This document shows positions 35,101-42,690 of a stretch of 64,000 nucleotides of DNA, one piece after another. A program made the translations under genes and the position numbers. The stretch comes from Lepus europaeus. Lineage: Eukaryota > Chordata > Mammalia > Lagomorpha > Leporidae. Within the stretch, counting starts at the first letter, position 1; each line of letters begins with the position of its first letter. The stretch covers positions 59,874,448-59,938,447 of the forward strand of contig NC_084835.1 of NCBI RefSeq assembly GCF_033115175.1, read 5' to 3'. The notes beneath the pieces are model-generated. The model was given only the letters and a program-made list of their open reading frames with translations. It made no database searches and was not told the origin of the DNA.

Positions 35101-37423
35101 CCAACTTGTCTTCACAACACTCCAATAGAGGACGCCTTCTCCGACACGCCCTCACGCCCCACCCCCAGATAGGAGGCGCTTCCTGGGTGCCCTGCACAAG
35201 TCTGTTACCGCCCCTACAACCTCCACCCCAATCCACGTGTCCATGAGCTCGGATCCACTCCTGCACAGAGCCCATGTCCTGTTGCCACCAAAAGCCTGGT
35301 GGACAGCCCAACACCCGACACCCAGTAGGTGCTCAACCAACGATCCGATCACCGCCAGGGAGAGCTTTCTGCCAAGTGCCTTCAGCCTCAGAACTTCCCA
35401 CAACTGGACGCGTGCACTGAGCCGAGTACTATAGGCTGTGCGTGCGGGAACAAGAGATGAGCAAGAGAAAAATAGAACCACACTCAGCGTGCGGTGAGAC
35501 GCACTCCGCTAAGTCCACGTGTTCATGTTTGTTGGGGGGACAGAGAACTGCCTGGCCTATTTCTTTCCTCAGCCCCAAGTGGCCCACACAAGCCCAAATT
35601 CGGTTGAACTGTCTCTGTAGCAGTCTTTATGGTCGCAGGTGCTTGTGGGGCAAGGACCTCACTCCCTAGCGTGGTGGTCAAGGTCTCACAGCAGCCACTC
35701 CTCTGTTCCCTAAGGAACCTTTCCCACGGCTTGGGGGGTGCCGCTCCACCCCCTCCTCTCCTCTATTCTAAAGCACAATTCTGCTCATGGCCAATCTCAC
35801 CGGCATCCACCCAGCCCTTCAGTCTCCTGTTTAGCGCCGGCACTGGTTCTTCTTCATCACATGGCACAACTACATTATCTCTGATTTTCAGATGTCCACG
35901 TGTGGAGCTGTGAGGGATCGATAATTCTGCATTGTTTTTAACACTACTGGATTTGTGTCAGCTACTAAAATAACAGTGTACACATCATGTGATGGTTTAA
36001 TGACTCCTGCACTCTGCACGGTCCAAGAAGGGACATCTGAAACAGGTCCAGTTATGCTACTGAACTTTAATATCACATTCCCAAGGCCAACTTTTCAAAA
36101 AGAGCAACGAGAGCACAAATATCCCCCCCCCCCCCAAAAAAAGGCATGAAGGAAGGAAAGTTCTCAGAAACAAAACAAATACTGGAAGTTTAATTTTCCA
36201 TAAAGACATCTGAAATGTAGCACTCGTTTTGTTCCGGGACAACCAAAAAGCGATGTATCTGCACACTGGAATTAGCACCGGCTGGGACTCTAAGCCCGTA
36301 GGGAAATATAGGAGATGGTACTTTTAATTCCGTGCGCCAAATCTCGGTTCTCTTCTGGGAAAAGCCCTCACTGCCCACCACGGGAGGTCAACACCCTTTA
36401 GCTGAAGAGCCAGCCCGGCTCCAGGCTTCCCCGAGCGCTGCTCCCACGGGGCTTTCCGGGGTCACGATTCTCGACCCCCACCTGACACCCCTCCACGGCA
36501 GGTCCGGCGGGCCTGACTTCTTGGAAACAACTCTCTCCTGCAGTTTCCGTTCCGCGTCCTGGGAATGCCACCCCTACCTCGCGGCCTGCAGCCCGCGGTG
36601 CTGCCCTCCCCGGTGAGGTCACCGGTAAACACAGCTGCTCCAAGTCTGTACTTCAAGACACTTGGTGCAGTCTTAGTTTAAACTCTCTGCGTGGGGAATG
36701 TTACACTTCATCATTTCAGCCCGCCCTTGAAAACGGGTTCAAAGGCGAACCGACGCCCCGCCGACAGCGAAAATCCTCCTCCTCCCAACGCTAGCGAGGA
36801 CCCGCCGGCCACCAAGGCAGCGGCCAGCGCGGCCAGGCCTTCCTCTTTGGCTGAGTCTGCACAGAGCCGGGAGCCTCCACGTGCAGGTGGATGCGTCGCC
36901 CCCCACCCCCGTCCCTCCAGGCCTCAGGACGCGCGAGAAGGGGTCGCCGGCGGCGCGCGCGCTCCAGACCCCGGCTCCGGCCCAGACACAGGCCCGGGCG
37001 CCCCAAGGACGCGTCCGCGCCGAGACCCAACGAAAATCTCCGTGCAGCTTCGGGAGTGGCACCGAGGGGCTTCCACCGAGACCCCCCGCCGCCGCCGCAG
37101 ATCCCACGCGAGGCCCAGCGGCCAAACGCAAGCCCCTGGGGGCCGCAAGATGGGAAAGGGAGGCCCCCCGGGGCGGGGGCGGCGGCGCGCGCCTTACCCA
37201 CGGTGGACTTGCAGGCCTCGCAGAAGGTGTCGTCGGTGAAGCGCTCCATCAGGCTGGTCTTGCCCACGCCGCGGGAGCCGATGATGATAACCTGCAGCTT
37301 GAAGTCGGCCGGCCTGGGGGGCTGCTTCCTCCGGCGGGCCTGGCCGCCCGACAGCGCCGGGGAGCCCGCGCCCAGGCCGCCGCCGCCCGCGGCCCGCCTC
37401 TGCAGCGCGGCGCCCGGATCCAT
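13389..37423 (-). CDS. RAB12: RAB12, small GTPase (whole coding region, six exons)
   Basis: Spliced product of 244 residues, the known mammalian RAB12 length. Coding segments in order: 37423-37198, 21756-21696, 17127-16989, 15373-15284, 14724-14620, 13502-13389 (732 coding bases plus stop). Seen: P-loop GSRGVGKT at residues 49-56, switch I Thr74, WDTAGQE at 96-102 with catalytic Gln101, NKLD at 155-158, SAK at 186-188, and a C-terminal CC (243-244) for geranylgeranylation. Ser106 in switch II sits in the NSITS context phosphorylated by LRRK2 in human RAB12. Known of the family: RAB12 acts on recycling endosomes, lysosomes and autophagosomes, promotes transferrin receptor degradation, is activated by DENND3 and helps recruit LRRK2 to lysosomes. 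All introns are GT-AG, with no frameshift or stop, so this is the functional gene rather than a retrocopy. Confidence 0.97.
13503..14619 (-). other. RAB12: RAB12 intron 5
   Basis: 1117-base intron with no recognisable SINE or LINE. The open frames here on both strands do not resemble any protein I know and are probably chance. Confidence 0.85.
14620..14724 (-). CDS. RAB12: RAB12 coding exon 5
   Basis: Exactly 35 codons, residues 173-207, [10 protein letters not shown] to VDDILKK, phase 0 at both ends. It carries the G5 motif SAK (186-188) and the last helix of the GTPase domain. The acceptor is CTCGTAG, with a weak pyrimidine tract, and the donor is GTAAGA. Confidence 0.95.
14725..15283 (-). 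other. RAB12: RAB12 intron 4
   Basis: 559-base intron between exons 4 and 5. I recognise no transposon or RNA gene in it. Confidence 0.85.
15284..15373 (-). CDS. RAB12: RAB12 coding exon 4
   Basis: Exactly 30 codons, residues 143-172, [10 protein letters not shown] to QQGEK, in phase 0 at both ends. It contains the guanine-specificity motif NKLD (155-158). The acceptor is CCACAG and the donor GTGAGA. Confidence 0.95.
15374..16988 (-). other. RAB12: RAB12 intron 3
   Basis: 1.6-kb intron. Its only recognised repeat is one CSINE at about 16117-16440 with perfect target-site duplications. The rest shows nothing I can name. Confidence 0.85.
16117..16440 (+). mobile_element. Young CSINE without A-tail, in RAB12 intron 3
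   Basis: Starts 'gggccggtgccgcggctc' and stops in the CT-rich run 'ctcactgtccactctgct'. It is flanked by perfect 16-bp repeats GAAAGCCACTACTGGG at 16104-16119 and 16441-16456. The usual A-rich tail is absent. It lies antisense to RAB12. Confidence 0.93.
16989..17127 (-). CDS. RAB12: RAB12 coding exon 3
   Basis: A 139-base exon giving the last base of Trp96 and residues 97-142, from DTAGQERF to KWMKMIDK. It carries the G3 motif and switch II, including catalytic Gln101 and Ser106. The acceptor is TTTCCTAG and the donor GTGAGT. Any frame read past 16989 towards lower coordinates is intron sequence and does not belong to the protein. Confidence 0.96.
19413..19737 (+). mobile_element. CSINE in RAB12 intron 2
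   Basis: 'ggccggcactggggtgcagc' head and 'caaataaataaaatctttaaag' tail. Antisense to the gene. Confidence 0.88.
19960..20425 (-). mobile_element. Old L1 3'UTR fragment in RAB12 intron 2
   Basis: Diverged complement of an L1 3' end ('acatgttttgattaacatgt', 'cacgtggtatttgtccttct'). It contains the 80-bp duplication at 20181-20340. Confidence 0.55.
20181..20340. repeat. 80-bp tandem duplication
   Basis: Two copies, 20181-20260 and 20261-20340, sharing 'gcacttcgtctacttacg' and 'ccctctaggccca', with several substitutions between them. Confidence 0.85.
21696..21756 (-). CDS. RAB12: RAB12 coding exon 2
   Basis: A 61-base exon that completes Gly76, encodes [19 protein letters not shown] and the first two bases of Trp96. 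This is the interswitch beta-hairpin of the Rab fold, which contacts effectors and GEFs. The acceptor is preceded by a T-rich tract ending TTTACAG and the donor is GTAAGT. It is too short to appear as an open frame of its own and was found from the protein family and splice phase. Confidence 0.95.
24589..24860 (-). mobile_element. CSINE, diverged, in RAB12 intron 1
   Basis: 'aaagattacttttatttgtaagacag' tail, body up to 'gatgccggcattgcaggcaac'. The head end is eroded. Confidence 0.75.
25003..25498 (+). mobile_element. MaLR/MLT1-type LTR fragment in RAB12 intron 1
   Basis: 'ctacggtttgggtgtccctc', 'gcatgtgttgaaatttaactcc' and the end 'gttgcagtcatggaaaaatgg' match the layout of MaLR LTRs. Split by a minisatellite at 25191-25321. 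No coding sequence. Confidence 0.6.
25191..25321. repeat. G-rich minisatellite and (GGAC)n tract
   Basis: GGGGAT/GGGGAC units over 25191-25296, then GGAC/AGAC units to 25321. G-runs lie on the plus strand, which is the RAB12 template; the RNA is C-rich. The plus strand could form G-quadruplexes. Confidence 0.95.
27626..27955 (+). mobile_element. CSINE in RAB12 intron 1
   Basis: 'ggggctggtgctgtggtgtag' head and 'gataaataaataaatctttaaa' tail. Confidence 0.9.
28120..28136. repeat. Short (AT)n microsatellite
   Basis: About eight AT units after an A-rich (AAAAC)n stretch. Confidence 0.85.
28226..28530 (-). mobile_element. CSINE in RAB12 intron 1
   Basis: 'tttaaaagatttatttatttaa' tail. The head is degraded to 'atcacaacacaagcctta'. 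Confidence 0.85.
28541..28850 (-). mobile_element. CSINE in RAB12 intron 1
   Basis: 'aaagatttatttatttgaaagg' tail and 'tgccacaccagcccc' head. In tandem with the copy just before it, same direction. Confidence 0.88.
29045..29300 (-). mobile_element. Old diverged CSINE
   Basis: Recognised by 'tccacctgctagttcatatccc', 'ttgggccaggagctggga' and 'gagccatcacagctgctcc'. Both ends are eroded. Confidence 0.6.
31118..31425 (-). mobile_element. CSINE with long A tract
   Basis: A run of about 24 A at 31094-31117 precedes 'ggtttatttacatctgcttg'; the head is 'acccaccacaccaccacaccc'. A poly-T tract lies at 31028-31045, so the two can pair. Confidence 0.82.
31690..31985 (+). mobile_element. CSINE in RAB12 intron 1
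   Basis: 'ggggctggcgctatggtgcag' head and 'tttcaaataaataaaaatatt' tail. Head-to-head with the copy at 31118-31425. Confidence 0.9.
32015..32345. mobile_element. Tigger/MER44-like DNA transposon remnant
   Basis: 'tgcttgggaccagaagtgtttc' near one end and 'ttggattaaggatgctcaacct' at the other resemble the ends of a Tigger-class mammalian element. A CA/TA microsatellite lies inside. Family assignment is from memory of the ends only. Confidence 0.5.
32099..32140. repeat. (CA)n(TA)n microsatellite
   Basis: CA units followed by TA units inside the DNA-transposon remnant. Confidence 0.92.
32586..32604. repeat. (CAGA)n microsatellite
   Basis: Four CAGA/ACAG units. Confidence 0.85.
33066..33905 (+). 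mobile_element. 5'-truncated lagomorph-type L1 3' end, with nested CSINE
   Basis: Ends 'ttatttattaaataaaagtt' plus poly(A), after a G-rich 3'UTR ('gggtgggagggaggttatgg'). Flanked by near-identical repeats AAAAAGTTCAGTCCT (33051-33065) and AAAAAGCTCAGTCCT (to 33921). It is the inverted relative of 7972-9138 and is antisense to RAB12. Confidence 0.8.
33447..33754 (-). mobile_element. CSINE nested in the L1 3' end
   Basis: 'ttgacaggcagagtcagacag' tail and 'gagctgtggcaccggcc' head. Younger subfamily. A-tail side is T-rich from 33447. Confidence 0.9.
33969..34293 (+). mobile_element. CSINE with 14-bp target duplication
   Basis: 'gccggtgctgtggtgcagtg' head and 'aaataaataaataaatctttaa' tail. Flanked by identical GAAAAACCAAGAAG at 33955-33968 and 34294-34307. 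Confidence 0.92.
34308..36700. other. RAB12 intron 1, promoter-proximal part
   Basis: 2.4 kb free of CSINEs. It contains poly-A (about 34710) and a C-run next to an A-run (36123-36143) but nothing else I recognise. Confidence 0.5.
37198..37423 (-). CDS. RAB12: RAB12 coding exon 1
   Basis: Encodes residues 1-75 plus one base of Gly76, beginning [10 protein letters not shown] and ending CKSTV. It holds the low-complexity Gly/Ala/Arg-rich N-terminal tail (about 1-36), the first beta strand FKLQVIIIG, the P-loop and the effector/switch I region. The donor reads G|GTAAGG (intron bases 37197-37192). The ATG was chosen because it matches the accepted mammalian RAB12 start; its context is weak at -3 (T) but has G at +4. 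The reading frame stays open for 102 more codons upstream, so a longer N terminus cannot be excluded from sequence alone. Confidence 0.96.
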
Positions 37424-37750
37424 GCACGCATACGGCTCCCGCTCGGCCCGCCGTCCGCCGCCGCCCGCCCCCCGGCCGCGCGCCCCGGGCCCCGGCGCCC
37501 CCTCGGCCTTGGCCTCGGTCTCAGCCGCGCGCAGGGGGTCGGCCCCCGGCTCGAAGTCTCCGCGCTCGAGCGGCCCCGGGGGCCCGCGCTGCAGCTGTTC
37601 CGCCGGGCGGCTTCCTGCGCCCCCCTCCCCGCTGCCGCTACCGCCGCTACGGCTACCGCCGCCGCCACCACCGCCGCCGCCGGGGGAGGAGGAAGGGAAG
37701 CAGCTACTCCGCAGCAGCGGCAGCAGCATCCCGGACGAGGAGGGGCAGGA
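37424..37750 (-). other. RAB12: RAB12 5' leader (predicted) with GGC-rich tract
   Basis: Very GC-rich leader. At 37631-37684 the transcript strand is a GGC/GGT-type triplet tract. An upstream ATG at 37431, eight bases before the RAB12 ATG and out of frame with it, overlaps the coding start. The RAB12 frame itself has no stop from 37729 down to the ATG. The extent depends on the unmapped transcription start. Confidence 0.5.
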
Positions 37751-37751
37751 G

Positions 37752-37794
37752 GCGCAGGCGCGCGGCGGGGGCGGGGCCGCGGCGGGGGCGGGGC
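37752..37794 (-). promoter_or_regulatory. RAB12: NRF1-like site and two GC boxes
   Basis: GCGCAGGCGC at 37752-37761 fits the NRF1 core. Two GGGGGCGGGGC Sp1/KLF-type boxes follow at 37767-37777 and 37784-37794. They lie about 330-370 bases upstream of the RAB12 ATG. If they are core-promoter elements, transcription would start a little below 37750; no initiator can be fixed by eye. Confidence 0.55.
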
Positions 37795-38270
37795 CGCGGC
37801 GGCGGCGGGGACCGGGCGAGCGCCCCCTGCCTGCCGGAGGACTGCCGGGGCCGACACCCGGGACTGTGCGGCTGCTCCCTGATCTCCCAGGCCGGCTGCC
37901 TTTGCTCTTTCCCCGCCTCCTGCTCTCATTCGCCCCCCACTTCGGCCCGGGCCGTTCTGTGGGCTAGTTTGTCGTTTCTTTCTTTTTCACCTTACCCCTC
38001 TGTTGCACTGTGCGCAGCCCTCAAACGCCACGCCCGCTATTAACCGTCTGCCTTTCCCTGAACCTAGGAGAGCCCCGGGATCAGTGCTGCGAACCCCAGT
38101 TGGTGGTGGGGACCCCGGGCGGGTGCCAGGCCAGGCCCGTGGCTGCCCGCGCGGCGCACTTGGGGGTCTCATCTGGACCCGCTGTCGGGCACCGACACCA
38201 GCCACCGCGTCTGTCTGCCGTTTCGCACGGAAATACACAAGGTCGGATATTTTCACCCCGGCGGCTGCCT

Positions 38271-38769
38271 CACTCAGAGATCTCAGGTTCCGATTCCGTC
38301 TCATGTTTGCCATAAGCAAGCGGCACACTCCTTTCGGGGAGAACCCAAGCAGTGAGATTTAAACTCAGAAAGTTTAGCAATCATGGCCTCGCTGAAGATG
38401 CTTTGGCTGTTAGAAAGGTCTCAAGGCGACCGAAAAATCGCCGTGCCCATTGCTGGCCAGGGAGTTGTTTAGCAGATTCCTCGGCGTGAACACAGCGCCC
38501 AGGAACACAGGGTTCTGAACGTGGTAGGAGCTGGCCCGGAGGCCCGGAAGGCTCACGTTACCGCCTGGTGACTCTGGGTGTGGACCTCGGTGTGGGAACG
38601 CACAGCGAATGGCACCAGCACTCCGGGGCTGCAAACATCCAGCATCGCCCACCGGGTCAGCTGGGGGAAGTGCGCTTTTGCAAGAGAATTCTTAGCTCTG
38701 CAAAAGCAACCTCAGTCTTTTCAGGAATTTTCAGGATATGGTAAATATGGTCGATCTCTATGATTTTGT
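38271..38769. other. Upstream flank, nothing recognised
   Basis: Falls out of the CpG island into ordinary sequence. No antisense exon or second promoter could be made out. Confidence 0.5.
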
Positions 38770-39050
38770 TTTATTTTAAATATTTGTTTGTTTGAAAGGC
38801 AGGGTTACAGAGAGAGAGGGAGAGAGAGCTTCCATCCGCTGGTTCGCCCCTCAGATGGTCCAACAGCTGGGGCTGTGCCAGGCTGAAGCCGGGAGTCAGG
38901 TGGGTGCCAGGAGCTTCCTCCTGGTTTCCCATGGGGATGTCAGAGCACAAGCACATGGACCATCATCTTCTTTTCCATCTTGTGCGTTAGTGGGGAGCTA
39001 GATCCCGAGTGGAGCAGCCGGAACTTGAACCAGCGCTACAACACCAGCTC
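38770..39050 (-). mobile_element. CSINE, first repeat upstream of RAB12
   Basis: 'tttaaatatttgtttgtttg' tail and 'caacaccagctcc' head. Confidence 0.82.
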
Positions 39051-39349
39051 CGATCCGTATTATTTTAAACACATCTCCATCACTTGTCGCAGTCATGAAA
39101 CCTTTGTTAACCCAGAGTTTCTCTTCTGTTCTATAGGGAGAGAATCATGACCCTCTTTTCACCCAGCGATGTCAGGAAAAAACAACAAACCATCTGTGCT
39201 CACTATATAAATGTAAGGCATCAAAGAAACTGATTTATGCACGGTTTTTGGAAATACTGAGGCTTTACAAAGTGAGACACATCGGCAAAGGTAACCTCAA
39301 GAGTCTTAATTTTGTCCATTCTGCCTCGAAGCACTGCCTGACATAAATG

Positions 39350-40262
39350 GCAAATACCTGTGGCGAGGTGTGTGGGGGGAGTGTGGCGAGGTGTGTGCAT
39401 GTGGGGAGTGTGGCGAGGTGTGTGTGTGTGTGTGTGGGGAGTGTGGCGAGGTGTGCTCGTGTGGGAAGTGTAGCAAGGTGTGTGTATGTGGGGAGTGTAG
39501 CAAGGTGTGTGTATGTGGGGAGTGTGGCTAGGTGTGTGGGGAGGGGAGTGTGGCGAGGTGTGTGTGTGGAGAGTGTGGCAAGGTGTGTGGGGGGGGGAGT
39601 GTGGCGAGGTGTGTGCATGTGGGGAGTGTGGCTAGGTGTGTGGGGAGGGGAGTGTGGCGAAGTGTGTGCATGTGGGGAGTGTGGCGAGGTGTGTGTGTGG
39701 GGAGTGTGGCGAGGTGTGCTTGTGTGTGGGGAGTGTGGCGAGGTGTGTGTGTGGAGAGTGTGGCAAGGTGTGTGTGGGGGGGAGTGTGGCGAGGTGTGTG
39801 CATGTGGGGAGTGTGGCTAGGTGTGTGGGGAGGGGAGTGTGGCGAAGTGTGTGCATGTGGGGAGTGTGGCGAGGTGTGTGTGTGGGGAGTGTGGCGAGGT
39901 GTGCTTGTGTGTGGGGAGTGTGGTGAGGTGTGTGTGTGGAGAGTGTGGCAAGGTGTGTGGGGGGGGGAGTGTGGCGAGGTGTGTGCATGTGGGGAGTGTG
40001 GCTAGGTGTGTGGGGAGGGGAGTGTGGCGAAGTGTGTGCATGTGGGGAGTGTGGCGAGGTGTGTGTGTGGGGAGTGTGGCGAGGTGTGCTTGTGTGTGGG
40101 GAGTGTGGTGAGGTGTGCGCGTGTGGGAAGTGTACCAAGGTGTGTGTATGTGGGGAGTGTGGTGAGGTGTGTGCAAGTGGGGAGTGTGCGAGGTGTGCGT
40201 GTGGGGGGTGTGGTGAGGTCTGTGTGTGAGGGTGTGTGATGAGGTATGTGTGTGTGGGGAGG
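39350..40262. repeat. GTG-rich minisatellite with 185-bp higher-order unit
   Basis: Units of roughly 20-30 bases built on 'ggggagtgtggcgaggtgtgtg'. A composite unit recurs every 185 bases: the marker 'tggcgaagtgtgtgcatgtg' occurs near 39655, 39840 and 40025. Composite copies are nearly identical (a C/T change and a G-run difference), so they were duplicated recently. The plus strand is G-rich. Long frames on both strands result from the repeat lacking stops and are not genes. Confidence 0.96.
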
Positions 40263-40567
40263 CGTTTCCACAAGCTTTTTGAAGCCTTGTACTCCTTTCT
40301 AAAAGTTTGGATCAGCTTCCGCATTTCAGTCTTTGCACTGGTAATGTTGCAAGATTTCTCCGAAAGCTCACTTAATGTTAAGCTTTTGCTGGCACCATTT
40401 CCTTGTCGTTCTTCTTTTCATCACAGCCTCTTTCCTCGTTGATGAGGGTGATGAGCTCACTGTCCTGCAGGTCCCCTGGCTCAAGAGGCTCTGAAAAGTG
40501 ACGGAGTCAGCTCTTTGGTCTGCAACTCCACTTACAGCACATTTGAATTTCATCTCCAGCAATATCA

Positions 40568-40879
40568 TTTTTAAAAAGATTATTTACAGAGAGACAGAGA
40601 GAAAGGGAGAGAAAGAGAGAGCGCGAGAGAGATTCCATCAGTTGGTTCACTCCCAAATGGCCACAACAGCCAGTGCTGGGACAGCTGGAGTCAGGAGCTT
40701 CCTCTGGTCTCCCATATAGGTGCCAAGTGCCCAAGTGCTTGGGCCATCTTCTACTGCTTTCCCAGGCTGTTAGCAGGGAGCTGGATTGGAAGTAGAGCAG
40801 TGGGGACTCAAACCAGCACCTATATGGGATGCCAGTATTGCAGGTGGAGGCTTTATGTGCTATGCCACAGCTCCAGCCC
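40568..40879 (-). mobile_element. CSINE
   Basis: 'tttttaaaaagattatttacag' tail and 'atgccacagctccagccct' head. Confidence 0.88.
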
Positions 40880-41408
40880 TGGGCATTATCATTTTTTGCT
40901 TCTTTGCTGCATTTGTTTCTTTCTTGGCCAGTGCATTCATTTAAGCACCCATTTCCATCGTGTGTCGCATGGATTTAGCACTGGGAGACTGGGAAGCAGG
41001 GCTGCAGGCTTTGCTGCAAGTGTGTGCTATGGTTTGGATATAGTTTGAGAATGTCTCCCAAAGGTTCATGTGCTGGTAGCGTGGTCTCCGGTGTGGTGAT
41101 GTTGGGAGGTGGGTGGACCTTTAACAGGTGGGGCTTAGTGGAAGGGGATGAGGTCATTGGGAGTACCACCCTCAGAAGGGATTAATACATTTCTTGCAAA
41201 ACCCCAGGTAGTTCCTGTGAGAGCAAGTTGTTATAGAAAGAGCAAACCTGGCTCTTGGATGTCTTTGGCTTCCTGTCCCTCCATTTCCCTAGTGCTCCAT
41301 CTGCTGTGTTCTGCTGGGAACCAATGGTGCTACCCTATTTCGGACGTTCAGCCTCCAAAACTCTGAGCTAGATAAACGATTTTTCTTCCTTCCTTTCTTT
41401 TCTTTCTT

Positions 41409-41744
41409 TCTTTTTTTTTTTAAGATTTTATTTATTTGAGAGGGAGAGAGAGAGAGAGACAGAGAGAAGGATAGAGAGTGATAAAGGTCTTCCATTTGCT
41501 GGTTCACTCCCCAAATGGCCGCAATGGCTGAAGCTGGGCCAATCTGAAGCCAGGAGCCAGGAGCCTCTTCCAGGTCTGCTACATGGGTGCAGGGGCCCAA
41601 GCACTTGGGCCATCCTCCACTGCCTTCCCAGGCCACAGCAGGGAGCTGGGTTGGAAGAGGAGAAGCCAGGACACGAACCGGAGCTCATATGGGATGCCAG
41701 TGCTGCAGACAGAGGCTTAGCCCACCATGCTACAGCGGCAGCCC
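41409..41744 (-). mobile_element. CSINE nested in LTR
   Basis: 'tttaagattttatttatttgag' tail and 'catgctacagcggcagcccc' head. Confidence 0.9.
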
Positions 41745-41800
41745 CAAATACATGATTCTTATTTGCCAATAAAAAAAAAAATAAGGCTGCCATCAACATT

Positions 41801-41858
41801 CTTTGGGATGCCAGCACTGCAGGCAGTGGCTTTACCCACTATGCCACCGTGCCTGCCC
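41801..41858 (-). mobile_element. CSINE head fragment
   Basis: 'gggatgccagcactgcagg...ctatgccaccgtgcctgcccc': only the tRNA-like head of a second CSINE. Confidence 0.75.
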
Positions 41859-42054
41859 CAACTATTTTTCTTTATCAAGTGCTCAGCCTCAGGCATTTAT
41901 TACAGCCATAGAAAGTAAACCAATACCATGTGTGATTTGGCTAACATACACTGTGACCCATCGCCAACAGAGTTTGAAACAAGAACACTATAGTAAAGAA
42001 TCTGATTTCATATTTTAAATTTGACTGCTGACATCTTTTTATTTTTATTGATTT

Positions 42055-42379
42055 ATTTTTAAGATTTTATTTATTTATTTAAAAGGTACAGCATCAGAGA
42101 GAGAGGAAGATAACACATATAGACAGAGATCTTCCATCTGTTGGTTCACTCACCAAGCAGCCAGCTCTTAGCCAGGCTAAAGCCAAGAGTTTGGAACTCC
42201 CTTCTGGTTTCCTATATGAGTGGCAGGGGCCCAAGCATTTGAGCCATCTTCTGTCACCTTCCCAGGCACATCAGAAGGATGCTTCACTGGAAATAGAATA
42301 GCTAGGACTTGAACCGTAACGTTGATATGAGATAAAGGCTTTGCAAGTGGCTTAACCTGCTGCATCACAACCTCGGCCT
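42055..42379 (-). mobile_element. CSINE
   Basis: 'tttttaagattttatttatttat' tail and 'gcatcacaacctcggcct' head. Confidence 0.85.
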
Positions 42380-42387
42380 CTGACTTC

Positions 42388-42399
42388 TCTATTATTTAC

Positions 42400-42430
<31 letters not shown>

Positions 42431-42690
42431 TGAGAGAGAGAGTTTTCATCCACTAGTTCATTCCCCACATACCCACAACTGCTGGGGCTCGGTTGGGGCC
42501 AGAAAGGGGAGCTAGGAATGCCATCCAGATCTCCAAGACCAGTGTTAGAAATCCAGTTTCTTGAACCATCTCCGAGGGTCTTCATTAGTGGGACGCTGGA
42601 GTCAGGAGCCGGAGCCAAGTATGAAAAGCGGACACTCCAGTGTGGACCATAGCCATCCTAATCACTGTCTTAACTGCTAAGCTCAACTCT
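42388..42690 (-). mobile_element. CSINE with (TTTA)n tail
   Basis: A TTTA microsatellite (42392-42431) forms the tail. The body is diverged and the head is 'gctaagctcaactct'. Abuts the previous copy. Confidence 0.75.

Larger units (their letters stand above)
21757..37197 (-). other. RAB12: RAB12 intron 1
   Basis: 15.4-kb intron carrying most of the repeats within the gene: CSINEs, an LTR fragment with a minisatellite, a Tigger-like element and a young L1 3' end. Stretches with nothing that I recognise are 21757-24588, 25500-27625, 29301-31020, 32346-33050 and 34308-36700. Confidence 0.85.
36720..38270. promoter_or_regulatory. RAB12: CpG island over RAB12 promoter and exon 1
   Basis: GC-rich, CpG-dense sequence spanning the predicted 5' leader, exon 1 and the start of intron 1. 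Flanking DNA on both sides is AT-rich and repeat-laden, whereas this stretch has no recognisable transposon. I see no TATA box, so a dispersed, housekeeping type of promoter is likely. The boundaries are by eye. Confidence 0.88.
41027..41926 (+). mobile_element. MaLR-type LTR split by CSINEs
   Basis: 'gctatggtttggatatag', 'ggttcatgtgctggtag' and 'gatgttgggaggtgggtgga' form the 5' part (41027-41408). The LTR end, 'tcaggcatttattacagcc', resumes at about 41859 after the SINEs. Non-coding. Confidence 0.72.

Noticed and set aside
13389-37423. RAB12 processed pseudogene
   Set aside because: Introns, splice sites, a CpG-island promoter and an unbroken frame show that this is the parent gene.
36791-37967. 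Long open frames on both strands in the CpG island (up to 358 codons)
   Set aside because: Stop codons are rare in very GC-rich DNA. Only the minus-strand stretch 37423-37198 matches a known protein; the rest is low-complexity Gly/Pro/Ala/Arg translation.
39350-40262. Repeat-spacer look of the array, as in a CRISPR
   Set aside because: Units are contiguous degenerate tandem repeats with no unique spacers, in a mammalian genome.
39265-40324. Cys/Val/Gly-rich and His/Thr/Pro-rich open frames up to 230 codons
   Set aside because: They are translations of the GTG minisatellite in different frames, with no start context or protein family behind them.
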